This document shows positions 42,410 through 51,728 of a stretch of 55,025 bases of DNA, piece by piece. The stretch is from CAYFSS01 sp964345975. GTDB lineage: Bacteria > Bacillota > Clostridia > Saccharofermentanales > Fastidiosipilaceae. Both the position numbers and the translations under genes were made by a program. Under the pieces are notes generated by a model. It was not told the origin of the DNA and ran no database searches. It saw only the letters and a program-made list of their open reading frames with translations. The stretch covers positions 1 through 55,025 of the forward strand of contig CAYFSS010000013.1 of assembly GCA_964345975.1 (NCBI GenBank), written 5' to 3'. How positions within the stretch are numbered: position 1 is the stretch's first letter; each line of letters opens with the position of its first letter.

Positions 42410-43969
42410 TTATGCGAGAGGGTCGACGCCGGGGTAAATCGAGAAACCGGGCTTACCTTCACTGCGACGCTTGGGTGTTTCATGTTTCGTTTCGCGGCGA
42501 CAAGCCTCCAAGAAGGATACTAAGCATTCAGGATGCGATAGGAAATGAAACCTTGCCGACGTAGCAAAGACCCTCGAGCCGGAGAATCCATGGTGCCAAG
42601 TTGAGTCATCAACGGAATCAAAACGCAGGTCATTGCCAAAATTCGGCCATGGCTTCTTGGGGATGGCAACGTTTATCATGAGGTCTCGGTCTCCCAAGAG
42701 GTTGGGTTCGTGGGCTTGAAGTCGCCCATAAGTAAGCACATTGCGCGGGATGTCTTTGGATTCACGGATCGTTACATCCCAAGCTGCACTCATAGGAGCA
42801 AAATCACCGTTCACATCATAGATCCCTCGAGTGAGGAAGCGATACGCTTCACCTTCCACTAAGACCTTGAGACCTCGTTGTACCGCTTTACGAAAGGATT
42901 CCCTAAACTCGTAATTCCCGCTGAGGTCTCCCGCGGTCTTGATCAAGCCGCCGCTGAAGTACATCCCCTGGATATCATCCGGCAGTCGACGATCATATTG
43001 TATGGATACGGGTACCAACTCCGCCCCCATCTCCTGGAGCAGATCAAAATTATCTTGCGTTCTATCACGAAAAATATCGTCAATAGGATAGGCGATGCGA
43101 CTGGTCATCGGTCGTCTCACGAATTGCCGTTGAGCACGGATGAGTCTACCGGGAAGCACACGCATCATAGGCTCTGCTTCATGGGCAAGTTTTGTGAGTC
43201 CTAAGAGATCAAGCGTGGAAGTTGCCGTTTCAGCCAAATCCTTCTGATCTTTCTCGGATCTCTTATCAAGGGGTTCAAGACCGGGACGCTCCGGTAAATA
43301 ACCATACACCTTGAGGTCAAAACGCTTCTCTAATTCACGCTTGAGCTCCGGATACCGATCCGGATTCATCCGGTTAAGGATGATGCCTTTGATAACCGAA
43401 GGTTGGGCATAGTCCAAAACACCTTGTAATTGGGCGAATTTCGTGACATCAAAGCGGTGGGCATCACAGACCAGGATCTGAGGGGTTTGGGTAAGTCTTG
43501 CAACTTGATCATGCGAGCCCTTAGACGGGTAGCTCACGTCTTCATGTTCGTAGCTTTGCCCACCGAAAGGACTGTCGAAGAGTGCAACCTCGCCAACTAA
43601 GATGGAGAAGTCGACGGCATCCGCTTCTTTCGTGATGAGGTAATGCATGGATCGAGCATCGAGGAGCCAGGGGTCAAGTGTGTAGACCGATTGCTTTGTG
43701 AGGTCGGAATAAAATGAGCCGTCTTCATGACGAAGTCGAGTGAAATAAACTCTGGAATTGTGACCTTGAAGTTTCAAAGCACCGATGAAAGCACTGACGA
43801 CCGTATCAACCCCCGCTCCCGTGGTCATGCTGGTGAACCCTAATCTGGGAAAGTCTCTTCTCTCGTCTCTGCCTTCTGCCGCTGTCTTAGCTGCAGACAG
43901 CTCACGGAACATGTACGAAGGGGATGCATCGCGACGAGGCTGGATATCCGGAATGGCTTGATCATGCAT
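42410..43969 (-). CDS. CbiA/CobB-like amidotransferase homologue with eroded active sites
   Basis: This 519-residue protein has the two-domain plan of cobyrinic acid a,c-diamide synthase. The N-terminal half follows the CbiA fold: TSMTTGAGVDTVVSAF near 46-61, LDPWLL, the VGEVALFD strand, VIKGIILNRM and YGYLPER. The C-terminal half follows the class I glutaminase-like fold, with RIAYPIDDIFRD and GMYFSGGL. Both key motifs are lost. The P-loop G-K-T-T is G-V-D-T, so no Lys. The nucleophile elbow E-C-G-G is E-G-E-A with Gly373 in place of Cys. It should therefore not act as an ATP-dependent, glutamine-using amidase in the known way. It probably has a binding or new catalytic role. GGAGG precedes the ATG. 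No other cobalamin genes are nearby. Confidence 0.78.
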   Translation of the reverse strand: MHDQAIPDIQPRRDASPSYMFRELSAAKTAAEGRDERRDFPRLGFTSMTTGAGVDTVVSAFIGALKLQGHNSRVYFTRLRHEDGSFYSDLTKQSVYTLDPWLLDARSMHYLITKEADAVDFSILVGEVALFDSPFGGQSYEHEDVSYPSKGSHDQVARLTQTPQILVCDAHRFDVTKFAQLQGVLDYAQPSVIKGIILNRMNPDRYPELKRELEKRFDLKVYGYLPERPGLEPLDKRSEKDQKDLAETATSTLDLLGLTKLAHEAEPMMRVLPGRLIRAQRQFVRRPMTSRIAYPIDDIFRDRTQDNFDLLQEMGAELVPVSIQYDRRLPDDIQGMYFSGGLIKTAGDLSGNYEFRESFRKAVQRGLKVLVEGEAYRFLTRGIYDVNGDFAPMSAAWDVTIRESKDIPRNVLTYGRLQAHEPNLLGDRDLMINVAIPKKPWPNFGNDLRFDSVDDSTWHHGFSGSRVFATSARFHFLSHPECLVSFLEACRRETKHETPKRRSEGKPGFSIYPGVDPLA

Positions 43970-44095
43970 AGTAGAGCCTCCTTGCTGTTGGGATCTGGGG
44001 ATAGTATAGGATCATTTTAGCGCATTAGGCTCTGAAAAGTCCGTAGGTTAGCGCGGAAGCTTGGACGGAGGTTTTTTTGTTTTGAAGGTGTCTTC

Positions 44096-44719
44096 CTACT
44101 TCAAGAGTTTTCGCGCAGGCACACCAACATAAGTTCCCACTTCGAGCAGATCTTTCGTGACGCAAGCACCGGCACCGACAACAACGTCATCGGCAATCTT
44201 AACTCTCGGGATGAGGCTCGTTCCCGTCCCGATGAGGGCTCGCTCACCAATCTCTATCCCCCCGGCCGTAGCAACCCCCGTAGCCAGCTGCGTATGAGAG
44301 CCAATCGTGTTGTCGTGATTAATGAGGACGCCCGGATTTATGATGACGTTATCACCAAGCACCGGATTAGGTGTGATGATAGCTCCGGCCTCAATGAGAA
44401 CCCCTCTCCCCAGCTTTACATCGGGTCCTAGGATGGCGGACGGATGAATGATGTTGACCGGTTCCCAACCGGAGTTTAGGTAATCTTCAAAGACATCTTG
44501 ACGTCGCTTGAGATCCCCCCCAAAAGCAATGATGAACCGCTTCGTGCCATATTTCTTTGCTGCCTGTTCTCGGGTTCGATCGTTTCCGACGATAGGGACC
44601 GGAAGATCTGTGACTTGATCTTCAGAAATGAGACCCGCTACGTCATAAATCCCTTGCGCAAGCAGCGCAGCATAGACGCACTTGGAATGACCACTTGAGC
44701 CGATGAGGAAGATCTTCAT
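44096..44719 (-). CDS. NeuD/PglD-family sugar O- or N-acetyltransferase
   Basis: This 207-residue protein has an N-terminal Rossmann-like domain, KIFLIGSSGHSKCVY, that binds the nucleotide-sugar. A left-handed beta-helix of hexapeptide repeats follows (about 90-205), including GVLIEAGAIITPNPVLGD and a late GAGACVTKDL. This is the NeuD/PglD/EpsM architecture, which acetylates sialic acid, UDP-bacillosamine precursors or other surface sugars. The ribosome site GAGAGGTG is somewhat far from the ATG. It stands between the CbiA-like gene and the divergent O-acyltransferase pair, so a role in surface polysaccharide is likely. Confidence 0.88.
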   Translation of the reverse strand: MKIFLIGSSGHSKCVYAALLAQGIYDVAGLISEDQVTDLPVPIVGNDRTREQAAKKYGTKRFIIAFGGDLKRRQDVFEDYLNSGWEPVNIIHPSAILGPDVKLGRGVLIEAGAIITPNPVLGDNVIINPGVLINHDNTIGSHTQLATGVATAGGIEIGERALIGTGTSLIPRVKIADDVVVGAGACVTKDLLEVGTYVGVPARKLLK

Positions 44720-44930
44720 GATACAGGCACCTCTCTAGAAAGCTGATGAATCAGACAACGTTGAACCATACGGATCGTACGTTATGCCAATAAGATTCAC
44801 GCCAATCTTAGCATCAATGAGCTCTCAAACCCCATCTGCTTCATAGAAATCCCATACAAATCAAGGAAGGAAGACTTCATAATTATGCTATATTGCAAAG
44901 CAGATCAATTTTCGAAGGGTAATGTTTTAT

Positions 44931-46373
44931 ATGACGTTCACCAACTGGATTTTTCTTTTTAGCTTGCCAGTCGTCATCGTGCTCGATCGTATATTGAGCC
45001 GCATGGAGTCGGTCGGTGAACTTACGTCGACACAAAGTCCGCCTAGACTTCTCTCTATCCATACCCTGCGTCAAGTTTTGCTGCTGATTGCTTCATGCCT
45101 ATTCTATTTGACGTTTGGCATCGAGAATTTGTACTTCTTACTGCTCATGACGTTAACTCTATTTGTCTTGACGAGATATGGTGACAGACTGGATGAGCAG
45201 TACAGGAAAACGCTCTTTGCGTTCATCGCGTTTGTTCCCCTGAGTCTCTTGTTGGGCGTAGATAAGATCAAGTTTCTTATGGGCTACTTACCGCGAGAAA
45301 TGAGTCTTGCGCAGCCCATGGCTCTATCCTTCGTGGTCTTCTCCTCCCTGTCATACGTCTTTGATGTGAGAGATCGCAAACTTCAAGCAGCAGATTACAA
45401 CCTGCTTGACTTGGCTCTCTACCTAAGTTTCTTCCCTAAACTCCTTCAAGGACCGATTGCATTTGCTCGGGACTTCTTACCGCAGATGAAAACTGTAAGA
45501 CAGCAACCGGGATCAAATGACTTCGCTATATGCGTGAGGCGTTTCATTGCCGGCTTTGCAATGAAGCTATTGATCGCGGACCAGCTCGTGACGTTAAGCA
45601 CGCCGATTGCAAGTGGCGCAACCGATGGGGCCAGCATCGTGTTGGAAATGATCTTCTTCTACTTTCGCATTTTTCTGGACTTTGCCTCCTATTCCGTCAT
45701 GGCGATTGCTGTCGCCGGAATGCTCGGTTTCCACATCAAAGAAAACTTCAATTCACCCTATCGCTCCTTGTCAATCGGCGAATTCTGGCGTAGATGGCAT
45801 ATAAGTTTAGGGTCGTTCTTTAGAGAGTACGTATATATTCCCCTAGGTGGTTCACGTGCCGGTAACGTCTACTTCAATACCATGGTCGTTTTTGCCCTCA
45901 CGGGCCTGTGGCATGGGAACGGTCCCCTCTTTTTGTTTTGGGGTCTTATGCATGGAGCAATGATTTGCATTGAGAGATTCCTAAATAAGTGGGGCTTGCT
46001 TACAAGGATTCCAAAGGTCATCCGTTGGGTCTTTATCCAGGTCATCCTAGTCATTAGTTGGTTGCCTTTCTACCATGATTCCCTCCACGACGTTAAAGAA
46101 TACGTGCTGCAAATCTTCAATAGACCGGAAATCATTAACTTCACCTACCGGTATTTCTTGAGGCCCTATCCTTTGACCTTATTGATTATTTCCGCCCTGA
46201 TTTCCTATAAGCCCGGCATAGAGCTTATTGAACCGGGTCTCAATAAATTCCAAGCCAAATACCCCAAGATTGATTTAGTTTGGCGTTCTGTCGTGAGCTG
46301 TGCGTTATTGATTCTAGCACTCAATGCACTAGCTTCAGGGGTATACCAACCCTTCTTATACTTTAGGTTCTAG
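44931..46373 (+). CDS. MBOAT-family membrane O-acyltransferase (AlgI/DltB-like)
   Basis: This 480-residue protein has about ten membrane helices and moves acyl groups across or within the membrane. The conserved segments are SIGEFWRRWHISLGSFFREY followed by VYIPLGG, and GLWHGNGPLFLFWGLMHG, containing the catalytic His of the family. The first helix is FTNWIFLFSLPVV. Two ATGs are possible. The ATG at 44922 is only two bases from GAAGGG, so 44931 is favoured. The next gene is an AlgX/DltD-like partner, so the pair should O-acetylate a surface polymer. Confidence 0.93.
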   Translation: MTFTNWIFLFSLPVVIVLDRILSRMESVGELTSTQSPPRLLSIHTLRQVLLLIASCLFYLTFGIENLYFLLLMTLTLFVLTRYGDRLDEQYRKTLFAFIAFVPLSLLLGVDKIKFLMGYLPREMSLAQPMALSFVVFSSLSYVFDVRDRKLQAADYNLLDLALYLSFFPKLLQGPIAFARDFLPQMKTVRQQPGSNDFAICVRRFIAGFAMKLLIADQLVTLSTPIASGATDGASIVLEMIFFYFRIFLDFASYSVMAIAVAGMLGFHIKENFNSPYRSLSIGEFWRRWHISLGSFFREYVYIPLGGSRAGNVYFNTMVVFALTGLWHGNGPLFLFWGLMHGAMICIERFLNKWGLLTRIPKVIRWVFIQVILVISWLPFYHDSLHDVKEYVLQIFNRPEIINFTYRYFLRPYPLTLLIISALISYKPGIELIEPGLNKFQAKYPKIDLVWRSVVSCALLILALNALASGVYQPFLYFRF

Positions 46374-46375
46374 TT

Positions 46376-47506
46376 ATGGTTTCCGGGAGATCACGTTCCA
46401 ATATGAATAGCCCAGGTAGCAAATGGTTAAACATTCTCTTTGTGGTGAGCATTGCTCTCATCATTTATCTACCGCTCATGTTCATGCATCATGGGGAGAA
46501 TGTGGAATCATTGATCGACAATCGTTTCCTCTACGAATGGGATAGCGAAGCAGATCCACTCTATCCCATGATGAATCGTTATGTGAATGATCGGATAGGC
46601 TTTCGCGATGTCATGCTTAGAAACCAAATGATCGTGAAGGATCGCTTATTCTTCGAGCCCGTCATGGCACGTGGCAAAGATGGTCATATTTTCTCAACGC
46701 TTATCACGGAACAGGTGGATCACGAGTTTCTTGATCGATTCGGCGAATACCTCAGCGAAGTCAAGCGAGTTTGCGATGAACGCTCAATCCCTTTCCTATT
46801 CATGCTTAATCCTACGAAGACCTCCATTTATCCTGAGATGCTTCCTGACGGCTATATTTATCATAGACTTCATCCGCAAGCGATTGAGAATACCCTTGAG
46901 AAATACGAAATTCCCTACATCAGCACCTACTACGACCTAAAAGCCCTAGCCGACCAATCCATCGAAGTCTTCAATGCCGAGTACGACCAAAACCACTGGA
47001 ATGACTTGGGCATGTTTCACGGCATCAATGTAATGCTTGGTGCCTTAAAAGATCTTGGACTTCATGTAGAACTCAATGAGTTCGATGACTATACCCATGG
47101 AACCGAGATGAAATACCAAGCTACAACCCATCCCTTCCCTCTCGAGGAAGAGGTCCCCAACTATTCATCGAAACTGAGGAAGTATTTTAAATCCGTAAAG
47201 GATGACTACGAGTTTCCCAATGAAACAATGGAAAACAAATGCCTGGGGGTCTATGCGAACTCCACGCTAGATGATGAGGATGCTGAAAGACTCTTGATTT
47301 ATCAGGGCTCATACATGAATAGGAAGATCGATTTTGTCATTCCTCAGTTCAAAGAAACGATGATCATCCATTCATACCATGCGATTCAGTTCTTTGAAGA
47401 TTACATCGAACTCTTTGAACCGGACGTCTTCGTGTTTGAACAGGCAGATTATTCTTTGACAAGAAATTATTATGAGCCCGAACTAACGGAGTTCTTGGAG
47501 CCATAG
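46376..47506 (+). CDS. AlgX/AlgJ/DltD-like extracytoplasmic acetylation partner (SGNH fold)
   Basis: This 376-residue protein has a single N-terminal membrane anchor (about 17-37) and a large extracellular domain. MMNRYVNDRIGFRDVMLRNQ, FLFMLNPTKTSIYP and DQNHWNDLGMFHG are landmarks of the AlgX/AlgJ/DHHW group. The His of the last segment and its Asp are the usual catalytic pair, and GRxxW-type surroundings are replaced here. It starts three bases after the MBOAT stop. A second candidate ATG at 46403 follows GGGAGA, so the exact start is uncertain. Its presence supports transfer of acetyl groups from the MBOAT protein onto a secreted glycan. Confidence 0.85.
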   Translation: MVSGRSRSNMNSPGSKWLNILFVVSIALIIYLPLMFMHHGENVESLIDNRFLYEWDSEADPLYPMMNRYVNDRIGFRDVMLRNQMIVKDRLFFEPVMARGKDGHIFSTLITEQVDHEFLDRFGEYLSEVKRVCDERSIPFLFMLNPTKTSIYPEMLPDGYIYHRLHPQAIENTLEKYEIPYISTYYDLKALADQSIEVFNAEYDQNHWNDLGMFHGINVMLGALKDLGLHVELNEFDDYTHGTEMKYQATTHPFPLEEEVPNYSSKLRKYFKSVKDDYEFPNETMENKCLGVYANSTLDDEDAERLLIYQGSYMNRKIDFVIPQFKETMIIHSYHAIQFFEDYIELFEPDVFVFEQADYSLTRNYYEPELTEFLEP

Positions 47507-47740
47507 CTCTCACTCGAGCCTACACACCATTAAATGAATGATCATTGGATTCCTACACGTACTCTTAGGCATCTAAGGTTTGTGAATGTTTTGCTTTCCA
47601 AAGACGAATGAGCAATCGGATCTGATAAAATCATAAGTCTAGTACTTGTTTACGTACGACAGTGCATAATGTCCTTGGAAGTAATTTTTATTGAAGCAAT
47701 ATGGGATTAACGGATTCCTTTAAATATGGGTGGTGTCGTC

Positions 47741-50401
47741 ATGAATGGTAAGGCTTATCTATACAAAAGATCTCACGTTTCGATGATTGTACTCGCGGTA
47801 CTTCTATCATGTTTACTGTTGGGCTTCCCCGGATCTATTCAGGCTAGTTCAATAGAAACAGAAACCATTATGGAAACGTCTGACACGGTTGAAGGGCAAG
47901 TAACCTCTGATCCTTCTACTGAATTAGGAGAAACATTTACAGAACCAACGTTTGAGCAAGTATCAGAGCCTCAAAATCCAGGTACAAATGAAACACTGGA
48001 AGATGTTGTTTCAGAGCCTCAACCATCAGATCCTGCTTCGGACACTTCTGAACCTATAACATCAGATGATCAAGATGCCTTCGGAAATGAAACAGAAGTC
48101 TTAGTAGATGAGGGTACAGGTCAAGATGAAACCGGTTCGGACAACTCACAAACAGACGAAACCGAGGTAGTGTCAGAAGAGACAAGCACCGAAACGGAAG
48201 ATATATTCCATCAGGATACAACTTCAGACAATGAGCTCGATGATGACAATTCATTGAACACCGATAGCACAGAGCCTACAGAACCTACAGAGATTACAGA
48301 GCCTGACAATGCTCCGGAGAATTCGACAGAAGAAACAACGGTTGGCGAGGAGCTTGACACGCAAAACACGGAGGAAGCTCCTAAAGTCCCCTCGCGTACC
48401 ATGGCTGACGCTCAAGCTATTCCACAATATGAAGTCAGAGAGATTGGCGGGAACCTATACATCGTCGATACGGTAACGAATGAAATCCGCAAGGATAATG
48501 CTTGGGTTGAGATCAACGGCAAATATTACTTCCCCAATGCAGAGGGAAAACTTTACCAGAATCGTTGGATAACGTTCGGACCTGATATCGCTCACTATAT
48601 GGGTGAGGATGGGGCAGCTTATACTGGTGTTCATCAAGTGAACAATAATCTTCATCTGTTCGATGATCTTAACTATCAAAGAGGAGTTCTACGCAAAGAT
48701 AATGCTTGGGTGGACTATGACAATAAACTTTATTTCCCCAATGCATCTGGAAATCTCTATCACGACCGGATCATTACTTTTGGTCCAGAAAACCTCTACT
48801 ACATGGGTTCTGACGGAACGAGATTTAATGGTACCAAGGTCGTCAACTACGGAGACCGGATCCTGCTCTTTGGTAACAATGGTAGAACAAAAACCCCAAC
48901 GGTTGGTTGGTACGACAGCGATGGTAAGCACTACTTTGCCAATGAAGCTGGTCAATTTTATAGAAATCGTTGGATCACGTTCGGCCCATCCATAGCACAC
49001 TATATGGGCTCAGATGGGGCAGCTTATACAGGGGTTAAAGCAGTAGGTGAAGATCTTCATTTATTCGATAATCTCAATCTTCAGAGAGGTGTGCTGCGCA
49101 AGGATAACGCCTGGGTGAAGTATGATGGGAAAGAGTACTTTCCTAACGCTGAAGGCAATCTCTATCACGACCGGATCATTACTTTTGGCCCCACTAATCA
49201 TTTCTACTTAGGCTCTGACGGATCAAAATTCAATAGCAGCAAAGTCGTTAACTTTCGGGACCAGATACTGCTGTTTGGAGATAACGGTAAAGCCAAAACT
49301 CCTACTGTCGGTTGGTACGATATCGATGGCAAGCATTTCTTCGCTAATGAGAAAGGTGAATTCTATAGGAACCAATGGATAACCTTCGGTCCATCCATAG
49401 CCCACTATATGGGATCAGATGGTGCGGCCTATACCGGTGTACGAACTGTTGGAAGTAATCTACATTTGTTTGACGGGCGAAACATGCGAAGAGGTGTTCT
49501 CCGCAAAGATAATACCTGGGTAGAATATGAAGGTAAGGATTACTACCCAAGATATGACGGAAAACTCTATCGCAATCAGGTTGTAACCTCATCTAACGGC
49601 ACACTCTATTATGTTGACGGTAACGGAAGCAAGCTAAATAGCAACAAGATCGTTCGCTATAACAACCGCCTATACATGTTCGGTAAGGGCAGCACCATTC
49701 AGAAACTCAATAACTGGGTTACACTCGATGGATCTCGATATTTTGTAACGTCAAACGGTTCTTTACACTTCAAATCCATCCGCATGATCAACGGACAAGA
49801 ATATTTGTTCGATGCCAACGGCAGATCTTCCGCAACCAACTCCGGCTACCGATATACCGTTAAATTATCCGTACCTTGGTCCAGCCAGTTGACACCTATC
49901 TATGCACCTAATGGCTGTGAAATGGCCTCAGCTCTCGGTGCTCTCCGCTATCATGGTTACGATCGAGGCGTTTCCTTATCAACCCTTCTCGCAGAAATGC
50001 CACGGCATTCAAATCCCCAGTATGGATTCAATACCAATCCGTACGGAACGGCCCTGGGCACCATTTATCCCAATGCTCTCTTACCCTCCCTACAAAAATA
50101 CGCTCCGAATTCTGTTGATATCTCATGGAGTACGGTTGATGGGTGGAGACGAGAAATAGACAACGGCAACCCGGTTGTTCTCTGGTGTACCAGTGGATTC
50201 TACAGCCCTTACTATGGTGGCCTATCGTACCCCAGCAACACTCACGTCCAGTTGATCACCGGTTATAGTGCTGAAAACAACACATTTGCTTTGATGGATC
50301 CCTACACCTGGTCGAGTTCCGCATCCTTAAAGATCGTTAACTCTTATACGTTAGCAAACTCCAATGCTTGGGGTGGCAGATACGCAATCGCCATTCGCTA
50401 A
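47741..50401 (+). CDS. Secreted repeat protein with C-terminal C39-like peptidase domain
   Basis: This protein has about 886 residues. A signal peptide (hydrophobic about 14-31, cleavage near IQAS) is followed by about 170 residues that are extremely rich in Glu, Thr, Asp and Ser, as in wall-spanning stalks. Next come tandem repeats with the aromatic-Gly pattern of cell-wall- or glucan-binding motifs (YFPNA, LYHDR, ITFGP, YMGSDG, LHLFD). The C-terminal 190 residues match the C39_2 cysteine-peptidase fold: Cys726 in NGCEMASA, His835 in THVQLITGY, then MDPY. The start at 47741 follows GGGTGGTG, and ATG 47726 is an alternative. It has no LPXTG. The repeats probably attach it to the envelope, placing a protease or peptide-binding domain at the surface. 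Confidence 0.88.
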   Translation: MNGKAYLYKRSHVSMIVLAVLLSCLLLGFPGSIQASSIETETIMETSDTVEGQVTSDPSTELGETFTEPTFEQVSEPQNPGTNETLEDVVSEPQPSDPASDTSEPITSDDQDAFGNETEVLVDEGTGQDETGSDNSQTDETEVVSEETSTETEDIFHQDTTSDNELDDDNSLNTDSTEPTEPTEITEPDNAPENSTEETTVGEELDTQNTEEAPKVPSRTMADAQAIPQYEVREIGGNLYIVDTVTNEIRKDNAWVEINGKYYFPNAEGKLYQNRWITFGPDIAHYMGEDGAAYTGVHQVNNNLHLFDDLNYQRGVLRKDNAWVDYDNKLYFPNASGNLYHDRIITFGPENLYYMGSDGTRFNGTKVVNYGDRILLFGNNGRTKTPTVGWYDSDGKHYFANEAGQFYRNRWITFGPSIAHYMGSDGAAYTGVKAVGEDLHLFDNLNLQRGVLRKDNAWVKYDGKEYFPNAEGNLYHDRIITFGPTNHFYLGSDGSKFNSSKVVNFRDQILLFGDNGKAKTPTVGWYDIDGKHFFANEKGEFYRNQWITFGPSIAHYMGSDGAAYTGVRTVGSNLHLFDGRNMRRGVLRKDNTWVEYEGKDYYPRYDGKLYRNQVVTSSNGTLYYVDGNGSKLNSNKIVRYNNRLYMFGKGSTIQKLNNWVTLDGSRYFVTSNGSLHFKSIRMINGQEYLFDANGRSSATNSGYRYTVKLSVPWSSQLTPIYAPNGCEMASALGALRYHGYDRGVSLSTLLAEMPRHSNPQYGFNTNPYGTALGTIYPNALLPSLQKYAPNSVDISWSTVDGWRREIDNGNPVVLWCTSGFYSPYYGGLSYPSNTHVQLITGYSAENNTFALMDPYTWSSSASLKIVNSYTLANSNAWGGRYAIAIR
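48487..49620 (+). repeat. Tandem 405-base coding repeat in the secreted protein gene
   Basis: Equivalent points recur at an exact 405-base spacing. The TGGAT before the ITFGP codons lies at 48566, 48971 and 49376. The KDNAWV codons lie at 48691, 49096 and 49501, with an extra copy 204 bases earlier at 48487. Each 135-residue unit contains three or four smaller wall-binding-type modules. Copies differ at many silent sites, so the expansion is not recent. Confidence 0.9.
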
Positions 50402-50453
50402 ATTACAGGATTTACAGCCTGCATAGCACTTGCTGATCCTTCAGAATTGAAGA

Positions 50454-50490
50454 AGCCTAGGGACTCTGTAACGAGCGCCTAGGCTTTTGT
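50454..50490 (+). terminator. Terminator of the secreted protein gene
   Basis: GCCTAGG and CCTAGGC form a perfect 7-base stem around a 16-base loop, followed by TTTTGTGTTT. It faces the convergent wbp operon. Confidence 0.88.
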
Positions 50491-50516
50491 GTTTAAAAGG
50501 CTTGATCCACGATAAA

Positions 50517-51662
50517 TTAGCGAAGACTCTCACTTAAAGCAGCAACAACTTCTTCTTGTTCTCCCTCTGTCATGTAAGGATGGAATGGTAAAGATAAAAC
50601 CGTTTCCGTTAGACGAATGGTTCGGTCTAGGGAACCTTGGGTATGAGCAAGATAAGGGGTCAAGGCAGGTTGACGATGTAAAGGCGTCGGGTAGTAAACC
50701 ATCGTTGGGATACCTTTACCTTTGAGGTCTTCTTGCACTTTATCTCTAAGCTCATTCGACGTAAATTTCAGTGTGTACTGAGCCCAAGATGAAAGATAGC
50801 CCACAGGAATCAACGGTATGGATGCATGCTCGGTAATCTTTGCATCTGTCAGAAGCTGATCGTAGCGCTTTGCAACTTCTTGCGTCGCAGCAAGTTCAAA
50901 GTTCTTAAAAGCATCAAACTTCACACTCAGAATCGCTGCTTGGAGGGTATCGAGGCGAGAATTGACACCAATACGAACATTGTCATATTTAAAAGAACCC
51001 TTGCCGTGTACTTTGAGTGAATCGAGCAGTTCAGCATACTGATCGTTATTGGTGAATAACATCCCTCCATCACCGTAACAACCTAGCGGTTTTGCCGGGA
51101 AGAAACTCGTTATTGCAATGTCACCAAAGGCACACGCTCTTCGTCCATTCAGCTCCCCACCAAACCCCTGAGCCGCATCCTCTAAGACGTACAGACCCTC
51201 AGCCTTGGCGATTGACTCAATCGCTTCATAATCCGCAGGTAAGCCGAAGAGGTCTACCGGAATGATGCAGGAAGGCTTCAATGATCCTTCCGTTTTTACT
51301 GCATCAATGGCTGCTTGCAAAGCGGCAGGATCGAGATTGAATGTTTCTTCATCGACATCCACAAGAATTGGGGTTGCCCCCAGGAAAGCCGGAGCTTCTG
51401 CCGTGGCAAAGAACGTGAAGTCCGGGACAAAGACAGCATCACCTTCACCCACTCCAAGAACCATCAAGGCCATCATGAGGGCATCCGTACCATTGGCACA
51501 ACTAATAGCATGCTTTACGCCGACATAGTCTGCCATGTCTTTTTCAAATTCAATCACCGGAGAACCACCGATATATTGTCCTTTGTCCATAACGGATAAG
51601 ACAGCTGAATCCATCTGTTCTCTTAGTTCTTGGTATTGACGTTTGAGATCACGAAATTCCAT
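50517..51662 (-). CDS. wbpE: DegT/DnrJ/EryC1/StrS aminotransferase, WbpE-like
   Basis: This PLP-dependent sugar aminotransferase has 381 residues. The catalytic lysine is in FFPAKPLGCYGDGG near residue 190. CANGTDALMMAL near 55, VDVDEETFNLDP and VEDAAQGFGG-type residues (EDAAQGFGGELNGR) are family marks. With the WbpA-, WbpB- and WbpD-like genes just upstream, it should convert UDP-3-keto-GlcNAcA to the 3-amino sugar on the way to UDP-GlcNAc(3NAc)A. AAGGAGAG precedes the ATG. It is the last gene of the visible operon. Confidence 0.92.
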   Translation of the reverse strand: MEFRDLKRQYQELREQMDSAVLSVMDKGQYIGGSPVIEFEKDMADYVGVKHAISCANGTDALMMALMVLGVGEGDAVFVPDFTFFATAEAPAFLGATPILVDVDEETFNLDPAALQAAIDAVKTEGSLKPSCIIPVDLFGLPADYEAIESIAKAEGLYVLEDAAQGFGGELNGRRACAFGDIAITSFFPAKPLGCYGDGGMLFTNNDQYAELLDSLKVHGKGSFKYDNVRIGVNSRLDTLQAAILSVKFDAFKNFELAATQEVAKRYDQLLTDAKITEHASIPLIPVGYLSSWAQYTLKFTSNELRDKVQEDLKGKGIPTMVYYPTPLHRQPALTPYLAHTQGSLDRTIRLTETVLSLPFHPYMTEGEQEEVVAALSESLR

Positions 51663-51728
51663 AGTTCTCTCCTTAAAAGCAAGGTCGACTCCATTGAAGT
51701 TGAATGAAAGCCAATCTCTTGCTATCTA

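Noticed and set aside
42410..43969. Calling this gene cbiA/cobB
   Set aside because: The fold fits, but both catalytic motifs are missing and no cobalamin genes are nearby, so the symbol would mislead.
44034..44082. Plus-strand hairpin with seven T as a terminator
   Set aside because: There is no plus-strand gene upstream for it to end. The stem is short with a long loop. It may be a weak bidirectional structure after the NeuD-like gene, but I could not support this.
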